Of a DNA stretch of 15,334 nucleotides, positions 7,074 through 14,458 are shown piece after piece. The notes under the pieces were generated by a model that had not been told where the DNA came from, did no database searches, and saw only the letters and a list, made by a program, of their open reading frames with translations. Every line of letters begins with the position of its first letter. The first letter of the stretch is position 1. The stretch lies in NCBI GenBank assembly GCA_944325235.1, contig CALUZE010000019.1, forward strand, positions 1-15,334, in the 5' to 3' direction. A program made the translations under genes and the position numbers. Origin of the DNA: an uncultured Elusimicrobiales bacterium. GTDB taxonomy: Bacteria > Elusimicrobiota > Elusimicrobia > Elusimicrobiales > Elusimicrobiaceae.

Positions 7074-7085
7074 TTGCCGCCGCAT

Positions 7086-7111
7086 AAAAAACCCCGCCGA
7101 AGCGGGGTTTT
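7086..7111 (-). terminator. Intrinsic terminator after guaD
   Basis: On the minus strand, AAAACCCCGC (7111-7102), loop TTCG and the complement GCGGGGTTTT (7097-7088) make a perfect 10-bp stem. The loop is a UUCG tetraloop closed by C-G, an especially stable form, followed by more T residues. It lies 6 nt beyond the guaD stop and should end the seven-gene minus-strand unit. Confidence 0.9.
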
Positions 7112-7117
7112 AACGGG

Positions 7118-7606
7118 TTAATAAGCAATCTTATCGGTTTTATCGTTCCATTCTTCAAACGGTTTGTTCTTATTTTCCAAATCAATGCAATACGTTTTTA
7201 AGGAACGTTGTTCCACCGGCAGGGGAACTTCTTTATAAATAAATTCATCGTCAAAGCCGTATTTGGCCGCCGTAAACCGATCCGCCGCAAAGAACAGCGC
7301 TTTCGGGCGCGCCCAGTAAATGGCGCCCAAACACATCGGGCATGGCTCGCAGGAAGAATAAATCACGCAGTCTTTGAGTTCAAACGTGCCCAGTTTTTTG
7401 CACGCTTTGCGGATGGCGTCCACTTCGGCGTGGCGGGTCGGATCGTTGGACGAAGTCACCTGGTTGCAACCCCGGGCAATAATTTTGCCGTCTTTCACAA
7501 TCACCGCGCCAAAGGGACCGCCTTTGCCTTGCTGCATCCCTTTGTGGGCCATTTTGATGGCTTCTTTTAAAAATTTTTGATGTTGTTTAAGTTCCGCTTG
7601 TTCCAT
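7118..7606 (-). CDS. guaD: Guanine deaminase (Bacillus GuaD type)
   Basis: GuaD converts guanine to xanthine and ammonia in purine salvage. The 162-residue protein belongs to the cytidine/deoxycytidylate deaminase fold and closely resembles Bacillus subtilis GuaD as I remember it. Motifs are GGPFGAVIVKDG (29-40), TSSNDPTRHAE (51-61) with zinc ligand His59 and catalytic Glu61, SSCEPCPMCLGAIYWARP (84-101) with zinc ligands Cys89 and Cys92, and GFDDEFIYKE (117-126). The GFDD...YKE region and the extended C-terminus favour guanine deaminase over the tRNA adenosine deaminase TadA. GGAGG lies 6 nt before the ATG. A TATAAT box in the 31-nt gap after comEC suggests extra, independent expression in addition to readthrough from upstream. 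Confidence 0.93.
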   Translation of the reverse strand: MEQAELKQHQKFLKEAIKMAHKGMQQGKGGPFGAVIVKDGKIIARGCNQVTSSNDPTRHAEVDAIRKACKKLGTFELKDCVIYSSCEPCPMCLGAIYWARPKALFFAADRFTAAKYGFDDEFIYKEVPLPVEQRSLKTYCIDLENKNKPFEEWNDKTDKIAY

Positions 7607-7630
7607 AAAAAACCTCCAGGGTGCCTTTTT

Positions 7631-7636
7631 ATTATA
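7631..7636 (-). promoter_or_regulatory. -10 box of guaD
   Basis: A perfect TATAAT on the minus strand begins 1 nt after the comEC stop and lies 24 nt before the guaD ATG. The resulting leader would be about 17 nt and include the GGAGG at 7613-7617. No clear -35 is visible. It would let guaD be transcribed apart from the upstream genes. Confidence 0.5.
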
Positions 7637-7637
7637 G

Positions 7638-9500
7638 CTAAATTTTCAGCCGGACGGTTCGGTTTCTTTGCTGGGGGATGATTTTTCCCGCCGTTTGGGC
7701 AAAGCGGGCCTGCGCCCCGATGCACACTTCTGTATCCCCTTGCATAAAGCAATAGGATACGTCGTCCTTCTCCGTGCCGGAGTAGCCGGCATTTGCCCAC
7801 AGGCGTCCCGTGCGCGTGCGGTGCCGCCCCCATTCCAGCCGCACCCGCGTACTCCCCAGCGTCATTTCGTCCCCCGGCCAAAGGCCGCCTGCAAACGGAC
7901 GAATGACGCGCCCCGTGCGGGCCAGTTTATTCCACGCGGGGGAAGTTTCCTCCCCCGTAAAAGCCAAAACCCCCGTCGCTTTTAAAGCGCCTGCCTTGGC
8001 CAGGGCCGCGGCCATTTTGTGCGGTTCTATCCCCGTCCCCACCACAAAAATATCCCCACCGGGCATTTGCACCAGCGCCGCGCTTTTGTTCCATTCGTTT
8101 AGCAAAAACACCTTCCCGTGTGAACAGAAAACCGCCTGTATGAATAGGGCCCCTGCCGCCACGGCTGCACACGGCACCAGCAGTTTGCGCGCAAATGCTT
8201 TTTGCGGCAGGTGCAGCAGCCAAAACAGCCCCGCATAAAAGGCCGTCACCGCGCCCGCGCTCCACGCCGCCGCCGGCAAACTGGACCACCGAAACGCCGC
8301 GAAAAATTCTACCAGCGTTTTAAATCCCGCCAAGCACCACCGCGTCGGTTCGTACAACAGAATCCCCATATGCAATTTGGTCAACACATAGTAGGCAAAA
8401 CTCATTGCCATCAGCACCGACGCCCACGGCACCAAAATCATATTGGACAGCAGGCCCGTCACAGACACTTTATAAAACACGTTGGTAAATATCGGCAGCA
8501 ACGCCAGCTGGGTGGAAAGCGTCGCCAAGAAAATCTGCGCAAAGAACCGCACCCAGTTGGGCCAACGCCCGGGCAAGGGGTAATTGTTCAAGCAAACGAT
8601 AATGGCCAACGTGGCCAAAAACGACATTTGAAACCCCGTTTCAAACACCGAGGCCGGATGAAAACACAAAATCAAAAAACACGATACAAGCAGCCCCTGG
8701 AACACCCCGCTGTTGCGCCCCAGCAAATACCCGCCGCAGGCGCACACCGCCATAAAATACGCCCGCACCAGCGGGGCGTCCGCCCCGGCGGCCAACGTGT
8801 AAAAACCCGCCACCACAAGCGCCGTCAGCAAAGTTTTCCTGCGGCCCAAACCGAACAAACCGCAAAAGGCCACCGTCACCAGCGTCACAAACCCTACGTT
8901 CCCGCCCGAAGCCACCAGCAAATGGATGGCTCCGCTGTCTTGGAACGCTGTATATAATTCAGACGAGATTTCCCCGCGCTCGCCTAGCAACACGCCACCC
9001 GCAATGGCGGCCAGCTCCGGCGGGAAAGACGTGTTAAATTCCGCCAGAATATCGGCACGCAACGCCCGTACGGCGCGGTACGGCCAGGCGGCCCGGCGCA
9101 GCACGCGGACGTCGTCACTTTTAATTTCGGTAAAAATTCCCTGGTACGCCAGGTAGCGCCGCCAGTCAAAATTGCCCAGTAAATCAATGCCGTACGGCGC
9201 TTGCAGGCGGCCGGTGATTTGCAACGTATCCTTCCACTGCGGGTCAAAATGCGCCAGGCGCGCATACACATAGCCGTCCGTGGGTTGGCCGTTGACGGTG
9301 AACACTTTGAGTTTTACGTTGTTGGATTTTTTCTTGGCGACGGCAAAACTTTCCACACGCCCCGTAAGGGTGACGGTTTTAAGCGCCAGCGAATGAAAAA
9401 CGTCCCGCTTGGAAGGGGCGGGACTGTAAAAGCACAGCAACAGAATAATCAGCGCCGCCAAACCCCACAACAGCGGGCGCTTGTAGATATCGGGGTGCAT
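7638..9500 (-). CDS. comEC: ComEC/Rec2-family DNA uptake channel with degenerate metallo-hydrolase domain
   Basis: ComEC carries single-stranded DNA across the inner membrane during natural transformation. This 620-residue protein keeps the family layout. It has two N-terminal hydrophobic segments around an OB-like domain (about 40-130, including FDWRRYLAYQGIF), then the Competence domain (about 160-430) with GGVLLGERGEIS (168-179), GAIHLLVASGGNVG (190-203) and ETGFQMSFLATLAI (287-300). A C-terminal remnant of the metallo-beta-lactamase domain covers about 460-600. Its usual LDVGQGD and HxHxDH motifs are missing, replaced by LLNEWNKS (466-473) and VLAFTGEETSP (511-521). The length is below the usual 700-800 residues. 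The ATG overlaps the recR stop by 1 nt (TAATG). A role in uptake is likely; a nuclease role is not. Confidence 0.9.
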   Translation of the reverse strand: MHPDIYKRPLLWGLAALIILLLCFYSPAPSKRDVFHSLALKTVTLTGRVESFAVAKKKSNNVKLKVFTVNGQPTDGYVYARLAHFDPQWKDTLQITGRLQAPYGIDLLGNFDWRRYLAYQGIFTEIKSDDVRVLRRAAWPYRAVRALRADILAEFNTSFPPELAAIAGGVLLGERGEISSELYTAFQDSGAIHLLVASGGNVGFVTLVTVAFCGLFGLGRRKTLLTALVVAGFYTLAAGADAPLVRAYFMAVCACGGYLLGRNSGVFQGLLVSCFLILCFHPASVFETGFQMSFLATLAIIVCLNNYPLPGRWPNWVRFFAQIFLATLSTQLALLPIFTNVFYKVSVTGLLSNMILVPWASVLMAMSFAYYVLTKLHMGILLYEPTRWCLAGFKTLVEFFAAFRWSSLPAAAWSAGAVTAFYAGLFWLLHLPQKAFARKLLVPCAAVAAGALFIQAVFCSHGKVFLLNEWNKSAALVQMPGGDIFVVGTGIEPHKMAAALAKAGALKATGVLAFTGEETSPAWNKLARTGRVIRPFAGGLWPGDEMTLGSTRVRLEWGRHRTRTGRLWANAGYSGTEKDDVSYCFMQGDTEVCIGAQARFAQTAGKIIPQQRNRTVRLKI

Positions 9501-10093
9501 TACAGTTTGGTGCGGCCTTTTAAAGAATATCCCAGCGTCATTTCGTCCATATAGTCAATATCGCCGCCCAACGGCACGCCGTAGCCGATACGCGTCACCT
9601 GTCCGACAAATCCGCGCAGCAAATCGGCCAGATACAAGGCCGTGGTTTCGCCTTCGCTGTCGGGGTCGGTGGCGATGATGACTTCCCGCACCGGCGTTTT
9701 GGCTTGCTGGACCCGCTGCAACAGTTCGCGCACTTTCACCTGTTCGGCGCCGCGGCCGTCCATGGGCGAAATGGCCCCGTGCAGCACGTGGTACAACCCT
9801 TTGTAAGCACCGGTTTTTTCCAGCGATTCCACATCCTGCGGGTCTTCCACCACGCAGATGAGTCCCTGGTCGCGGTCGGGGTCGCGGCAGATATCGCACA
9901 GGCCGCCTTCGCAATAGTTAAAGCACACCGGGCATAATTTGACGTCCTGCTTAATAGACAAAAGCGCATTGACGAATTCTTCCGTTTCCCCCTGCGACGC
10001 CCGCAAAAAATACGCGGCAAAACGCTCCGCCTGCCGCGGGCCTACGCCGGGCAAACGCCTTAACGCACGGATAAAACGGTCCAAACTTTTCAT
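9500..10093 (-). CDS. recR: Recombination mediator protein RecR
   Basis: RecR works with RecF/RecO to load RecA on gapped DNA in the cytoplasm. The 197-residue length is typical. In order: an N-terminal helix-hairpin-helix (LPGVGPRQAERFA, 14-26), a four-Cys zinc finger (C54, C57, C66, C69), a Toprim domain (about 77-170, with VVEDPQDV and ATDPDSEGE) and the C-terminal GVPLGGDIDYMDEMTL (172-187). It starts 3 nt after dnaX, and its stop overlaps the comEC start. Many bacteria have ybaB between dnaX and recR; here there is no room for it. Confidence 0.97.
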   Translation of the reverse strand: MKSLDRFIRALRRLPGVGPRQAERFAAYFLRASQGETEEFVNALLSIKQDVKLCPVCFNYCEGGLCDICRDPDRDQGLICVVEDPQDVESLEKTGAYKGLYHVLHGAISPMDGRGAEQVKVRELLQRVQQAKTPVREVIIATDPDSEGETTALYLADLLRGFVGQVTRIGYGVPLGGDIDYMDEMTLGYSLKGRTKL

Positions 10094-10096
10094 AAA

Positions 10097-12031
10097 TTAA
10101 GCCAGCAACTCCCCGGGGAAAATATCTAAAATTTCTTTTACTTCTTCGGGTGCATCGGCCGGCGCACCCGAAACGGCGGCTGCGGCGTCCGCCTCAAAAT
10201 TGGCCTTTACAAACGGTTCCTCATCCGAAATCGCTTCCGCTTTGGCGGCCGTTTGCGGGGCCGCTGCTTGCGGGGCCGCTACCCCCGAAACCGGCTTGGG
10301 GGTCGCTTGGGCAGCTGTTGCGCGGGCAGACGAGCGGGACGGCGCTTTCTGCACAGCAGGCTTAGCCTGCACGGCAGGCGCCGGGGTTTCGTCCGCGGCG
10401 GCCAGTTTAATTTTAATCACGCGGCCGCTGATTTGTTGGGCGGCTTTTTCCAAATCCGGCAGTTTGTTTTGCGCCGGGATTTGATAAAACTCTTTGCCCG
10501 GGGCAAAGCACAGCGTCCATTCGGTGTCGCCAAAGGTCACGGTGCAATTGGTCATCACATCGTACACAAAGGGGCTCTTTTCAAACTGTTTGAGCATTTT
10601 GTCCCAAATCTGGCGGTTGGTTACGGCGCGGCTGACGGACGCGGCGGCCGGGGCGGATAAATCGTCCTCGTCGTCTTCGGCCACAATTTCATCCACTGCG
10701 GGCGCGGCCACGGGGGCCGGACGGGAAACGGCGGGTTTAGAAACCGCTTCGGCGGGAGCCGCTTGAACTTGCGGCCGCGGGGCGGCAAAACTGCGCGCGG
10801 TATCGGCCGGTTTTTGTGTGGCCGGTTTGGGTGCGGCAGAAACCGCCGGACGGCCCGAGGTCGGGCCCGAAGACGGCAGCACTTCCCCGCGCTCCAGGGC
10901 TTCCAACCGACGGACAAACGCGTCAATATCCAAGCAGCTGTCCATGACCGTAAACATACCGACTTCCGCACTGACTAAGGCATTATCGGAAAATTTTACT
11001 TCTTCAATAATCTTGTTAATCTTGCGCGAAAGCTGGGCCAAAAATCCGGGCGATACGCCTTTCAGTACGTCGGACGCGCCTGCAAACGGTTCGTCCCCTT
11101 GCCCCAGCGAAAAATAGAACAAATCGCCCAAGGTGTTTTTTAAATCTTTCAAAAAGGTGTTGGCGTCAAAGCCTTCTTCTTTGAGGGTTTCAAACACGCG
11201 GTGCAGTTCGGCGCCGTCTTTTTTGACCAACGCTTCCACCGCCTGTTTTAAGAGTTCATCCGGGGTAAGCCCCAGCATTTCGCCCACCAGTTTTTCGTCA
11301 ATGCGGGCGCCGGAATAGGCAATGGCGCGGTCCAACAGCGTCAGCGCGTCGCGCATGGCGCCGCCGGCGTTTTTGGCGATGATTTTCGCCGCGCCGGGGG
11401 TTAAATCAATGTTTTCCGCACCGGCCAAATCCAGCAGATGGTTGCTGATTTCTTCCACCGTAATCGGGCGGAAGCGGAACGTCTGACAGCGGCTGACGAT
11501 GGTGGCGGGGACTTTGTGTTTTTCCGTCGTGGCCAAGATAAACACCACATGGGCGGGCGGTTCTTCAATCGTCTTTAAAAGCGCGTTAAACGAACTGGCC
11601 GAAAGCATATGCACTTCGTCCAAAATAAAAACTTTAAACCGGTCGCGCGACGCCGCCAACGCCACCGTATCAATAATGGCTTCGCGCACTTTTTCCACCT
11701 GCGTGTTGCTGGCCGCGTCCAGCTCCAGCACGTCCATATCGGCGCTTTGGGCGATTTCCTGGCATTGGGGGCAATGGCCGCACGGTTCCGGCGTGGGTTT
11801 GGTGTTGCCGTTGCCGGTGCAGTTAAGCGCTTTGGCCAAAATGCGCGCCGTGGTGGTTTTGCCGCAGCCGCGCGGACCGTAGAACAAATACGCGTGGGCA
11901 ATGCGGCCCGACTTCAACGCGTTTTGCAGCGTTTTGGAAATGCTTTCCTGGCCGACCATATCTTCAAACTTTTGCGGGCGGTACTTGTTGGCTAAACTGA
12001 CATATTGGTTTTTTTCGTCAAACATTTCCAT
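10097..12031 (-). CDS. dnaX: DNA polymerase III subunit gamma/tau
   Basis: DnaX is the ATPase of the clamp loader that couples the replicative polymerase to helicase and clamp. The 644-residue protein has the AAA+ core with Walker A GPRGCGKT (52-59), a zinc-binding set C71, C84, C87, C90, Walker B FILDEVH (135-141) and the TIVSRCQ sensor segment (177-183). Domain III runs to about residue 380. An Ala/Pro-rich linker (about 385-470) follows, then a tau-like C-terminal domain (about 475-560) and a second Ala-rich tail. The length is close to E. coli tau. I saw no convincing frameshift site that would make a shorter gamma form. GAGG sits 8 nt before ATG 12031, better placed than the next in-frame ATG two codons later. 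It lies 3 nt downstream of the DoxX gene. Confidence 0.97.
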   Translation of the reverse strand: MEMFDEKNQYVSLANKYRPQKFEDMVGQESISKTLQNALKSGRIAHAYLFYGPRGCGKTTTARILAKALNCTGNGNTKPTPEPCGHCPQCQEIAQSADMDVLELDAASNTQVEKVREAIIDTVALAASRDRFKVFILDEVHMLSASSFNALLKTIEEPPAHVVFILATTEKHKVPATIVSRCQTFRFRPITVEEISNHLLDLAGAENIDLTPGAAKIIAKNAGGAMRDALTLLDRAIAYSGARIDEKLVGEMLGLTPDELLKQAVEALVKKDGAELHRVFETLKEEGFDANTFLKDLKNTLGDLFYFSLGQGDEPFAGASDVLKGVSPGFLAQLSRKINKIIEEVKFSDNALVSAEVGMFTVMDSCLDIDAFVRRLEALERGEVLPSSGPTSGRPAVSAAPKPATQKPADTARSFAAPRPQVQAAPAEAVSKPAVSRPAPVAAPAVDEIVAEDDEDDLSAPAAASVSRAVTNRQIWDKMLKQFEKSPFVYDVMTNCTVTFGDTEWTLCFAPGKEFYQIPAQNKLPDLEKAAQQISGRVIKIKLAAADETPAPAVQAKPAVQKAPSRSSARATAAQATPKPVSGVAAPQAAAPQTAAKAEAISDEEPFVKANFEADAAAAVSGAPADAPEEVKEILDIFPGELLA

Positions 12032-12034
12032 AAA

Positions 12035-12475
12035 CTAACCTCTGTACGTTTTCTGCGCGCGGCGCAGTGCGTGTTTATAATCCAAACTGATTTTGCCGGG
12101 CCCCAGCATGGCAGCCGGCAGCAACGCCGCCGCCAGCAGCACGAGCAGCGCCACGTATAATTTATTGATGTCCGCGGCGAAAAAGATGACCCCCAACACG
12201 GCCGTAATGATAAACGACAGCGCCGCCGCCGGGCGGGTGAACCAACCCAAAATCAGCAATAAACCCAAAAAGAGTTCCGCTACCGCCACCGTCAGCCCCG
12301 CCGGCACGGGCAGCGGCAGACCGATGGCCGTAGCGTTGTACAAAAATTCACGGTAGAACAGCAGACACCCCACCGACACATACAGTAGTACGCCGCCCGT
12401 CAGCAGGCGGGTGATAAAAACCGTCAGCGAAAACACATCTTCGTCTATATTACAGCGCAAATTGGTAATGGGCAC
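12035..12475 (-). CDS. DoxX-family inner-membrane protein
   Basis: A 146-residue integral membrane protein with about four hydrophobic helices (near residues 16-40, 55-80, 83-100 and 105-126). Features fit the DoxX/MauE-like family: an early Arg in the first helix (ITRLLTGGVLL), AELFLGLLLILGWFTRPAA (66-84) and a short basic tail. Family members are loosely linked to redox processes, but no reaction can be assigned here. The start codon is GTG, 5 nt after GGAGG at 12481-12485. It sits 12 nt after the barrel-like protein gene and 3 nt before dnaX, so it is part of the same transcript. Confidence 0.78.
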   Translation of the reverse strand: MPITNLRCNIDEDVFSLTVFITRLLTGGVLLYVSVGCLLFYREFLYNATAIGLPLPVPAGLTVAVAELFLGLLLILGWFTRPAAALSFIITAVLGVIFFAADINKLYVALLVLLAAALLPAAMLGPGKISLDYKHALRRAQKTYRG

Positions 12476-12480
12476 AGGAA

Positions 12481-12485
12481 CCTCC
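12481..12485 (-). promoter_or_regulatory. Ribosome binding site for the GTG start of the DoxX-family gene
   Basis: GGAGG on the minus strand lies 5 nt before GTG 12475, in the 12-nt gap after the upstream stop. It decides the start. Confidence 0.75.
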
Positions 12486-12487
12486 GG

Positions 12488-13342
12488 TTAAAATTCCACT
12501 TCGGCCGACATGGAAAAATAGGTTTTGCGGTTGGCTTCCCGCCGGGGCTCAAATACTTCCACCCCGCCGGAGAGGGACATTTCCCCCAAATGCAAATGAA
12601 GCCCCGCACTGACCGCCGCGGCCGTATCGCTCAGTTCGTTGTAGCGGTACCGCGCCAGCGACGCATACGGCGTGATAAATTCCGTACGGTAGCTGATGCG
12701 CACGGCGGCGGCTTCTTTCACAAAGCCTTGCACAACCGCCGTCATAAAAGGGATATTCGCCCAGCTGAAAGTGACGTTGGCCGGCGGCTTGCTACTATAT
12801 TCTATCACTTTCTGCCAGGCGGCTTTCAAATTAAAGTTTCCGGCGTCGGCCGCGGCCTGCACATAGGCGGCGGTTTCCACTTCGCCAAACGAACCGCCGG
12901 GCAAATCGTTGCCGCGTTTGTCCACATACGTGCGGTAACGCGTCTGGCCGACGTAGCCGTGTAAAAGCGGGTTTTTAAAAATGCTCCAGCGGTAAAAAGG
13001 TTCCCAGGCTATCCCGGCCGCGTATCCGACCGCCTGATACCCCACGGCCTGCGGCTGCCAAAAGCCTTCCGCCAGCGCGTGCCAGGCATCGTTTAATTCG
13101 TAGGACGCTTCCAGCCCGTAGCGGGAAGTGGAGCCGGCTTCGTCAATTTCTTTATCCGTCATCCGGTAGTAGCCGTACATCGGGGTAAACACGAACCCGT
13201 TATCCAAATCCAGCCGGTAATGCGCCCGCAAAGCGGCGTAGCCGCGCTCCCCGTTTACCCCCGAAAAACTGAGCTGCCCGTAGCATAACGCACACGGGCA
13301 GATCAGCAGCAGTAAACTGATAAACGCGGTTTTCAGTCGCAT
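12488..13342 (-). CDS. Putative outer-membrane beta-barrel protein, function unknown
   Basis: A 284-residue protein beginning with a signal peptide (residues 1 to about 22, hydrophobic core AFISLLLLICPCALC). No proper lipobox is present, so ordinary signal-peptidase cleavage near YGQ is likely. The mature part is rich in Tyr, Trp and Gly and shows alternating aromatic/polar strands (FVFTPMYGYYRM, YGLEASYEL, LLHGYVGQTRYRTYV). It ends in MSAEVEF, a final amphipathic strand with C-terminal Phe typical of barrels inserted by the Bam machinery. I cannot assign a substrate. No Shine-Dalgarno is visible before the ATG, which lies 6 nt after the deoxyhypusine-synthase-like gene, so translational coupling is probable. 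Confidence 0.72.
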   Translation of the reverse strand: MRLKTAFISLLLLICPCALCYGQLSFSGVNGERGYAALRAHYRLDLDNGFVFTPMYGYYRMTDKEIDEAGSTSRYGLEASYELNDAWHALAEGFWQPQAVGYQAVGYAAGIAWEPFYRWSIFKNPLLHGYVGQTRYRTYVDKRGNDLPGGSFGEVETAAYVQAAADAGNFNLKAAWQKVIEYSSKPPANVTFSWANIPFMTAVVQGFVKEAAAVRISYRTEFITPYASLARYRYNELSDTAAAVSAGLHLHLGEMSLSGGVEVFEPRREANRKTYFSMSAEVEF

Positions 13343-13348
13343 TACAAG

Positions 13349-14425
13349 TTATTTTTTCGCTTTTTTGGCTTTCAACGCAGCCACCTTGGCATCTTCGTTC
13401 TGCAGGAACTTGATGTAGTTGGCGGGTTTGCGTTTTTTCCACGCGCCTTTGTGGTAGCCGTAACCGATGATGAGCGGGATGAGCGTGGTGCATTCGCCGT
13501 AAACCATCTGTTCCAGCGCGGTGGAAACTTTACCCCAGGAAGAAGCTTCCTTGAGGGTGGAGCCGGAGAGCGCGCCGTCGCGCACGTCGGCCACGGTGAT
13601 TTGCACGGCGTATTTGTGCATCGGAGCGTCGGCACCCAAAATTTCGGCCGCCACAACGGTGTCCTGCGCAAAGTTTTTCGGTACGCCGCCGGAGAACATC
13701 ATAAGACCGGTTTCTTTGGCTTTGATTTTGATTTTGGTCAGTTCCAAAAAGTCTTTGGCGCTGTCAATGGTGACGTGGGCTTCCGGGTGTTCGGTCTGGT
13801 GGGCTACAAAGCCGAAACCGGCCGAGCAGTCGGAAAACGCCGGCACGAACACGGGCACGCCGTATTTGTAAGCGTTATAGACGATAGAATCTTTGCCTTT
13901 GCCTTTTTTCTCCAGCCATTTGCCCATTTCCCAAATGAATTCGCGGGAAGAATAGGGGCGGGGTTCCAAATAGTTGCAGATTTTGTGAATCGTTTCGTCA
14001 CATTCTTTCAGCTGGTCTTCGTCGATATAGGTGTCGTAGATGCGGTCAATGTGCAAGTCGCGCAGCAAATTGTCATCGTTGTTGTAGGGGGTACCGATGT
14101 AGTGTTTGTAGCCCAACGCTTCAAAGAAGTCCTGGTCTACGATGTTGGCGCCGTTGGAGACGATCGCGTCTACCATGTTGTTTTGAATCATATCCACCAC
14201 TACTTTTTTCAGGCCGGCGGATACGAGCGACCCCGCGATGCACAAAATGACAGAGCATTTCTTGTCGGAAAGCATCATGTTATAGATTTTGCTCGCTCTG
14301 GCCACTTCGCGGGACGCATAGGCCATGCTCCCAAAGGCTTCCACCATAGGGACCACATTGTATTTTTTAATGTCAATGTGTTTGATGGTGTCTTTGAGAA
14401 AGTCTTTTTTGGTAAGTTTTGCCAT
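13349..14425 (-). CDS. Deoxyhypusine synthase-like protein (bacterial type)
   Basis: A 358-residue member of the deoxyhypusine synthase family (PF01916). In eukaryotes and archaea the enzyme transfers an aminobutyl group from spermidine to the eIF5A lysine. Bacteria lack eIF5A, and bacterial relatives are thought to act on polyamines, for example in homospermidine formation. Visible motifs are AGSLVSAGLKK (64-74), VSNGANIVDQDF (89-100), the acidic pocket FSDCSAGFG (197-205), SGGVPKNF (245-252) and LKEASSWGKV (291-300). Lys299 matches the catalytic lysine of the family (human Lys329) and Glu293 is kept. Asn251 stands where the human enzyme has His288, as I recall for bacterial homologues. It is the first gene of the minus-strand unit; AGAGG lies 10 nt before the ATG. 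The tail is Lys/Ala-rich. Confidence 0.87.
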   Translation of the reverse strand: MAKLTKKDFLKDTIKHIDIKKYNVVPMVEAFGSMAYASREVARASKIYNMMLSDKKCSVILCIAGSLVSAGLKKVVVDMIQNNMVDAIVSNGANIVDQDFFEALGYKHYIGTPYNNDDNLLRDLHIDRIYDTYIDEDQLKECDETIHKICNYLEPRPYSSREFIWEMGKWLEKKGKGKDSIVYNAYKYGVPVFVPAFSDCSAGFGFVAHQTEHPEAHVTIDSAKDFLELTKIKIKAKETGLMMFSGGVPKNFAQDTVVAAEILGADAPMHKYAVQITVADVRDGALSGSTLKEASSWGKVSTALEQMVYGECTTLIPLIIGYGYHKGAWKKRKPANYIKFLQNEDAKVAALKAKKAKK

Positions 14426-14458
14426 TTCTTTTACACCTCTGCTGGATTTATTTACTTC

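Noticed and set aside
8202..8957. 251-codon open frame antisense to comEC
   Set aside because: The translation is dominated by Arg, Gln, His and Pro, a compositional shadow of hydrophobic codons on the other strand.
11214..11226. A-rich AAAAAAG on the minus strand of dnaX as a programmed frameshift site
   Set aside because: The zero frame reads GTC-AAA-AAA-GAC, which is the wrong phase for A-AAA-AAG slippage, and the site lies near codon 272, far ahead of where a gamma form would end.
13277..13342. Lipoprotein signal in the barrel-like protein (Cys-rich ICPCALC)
   Set aside because: No Cys is preceded by a proper lipobox with Gly, Ala or Ser at -1, so ordinary signal-peptidase cleavage is more likely.
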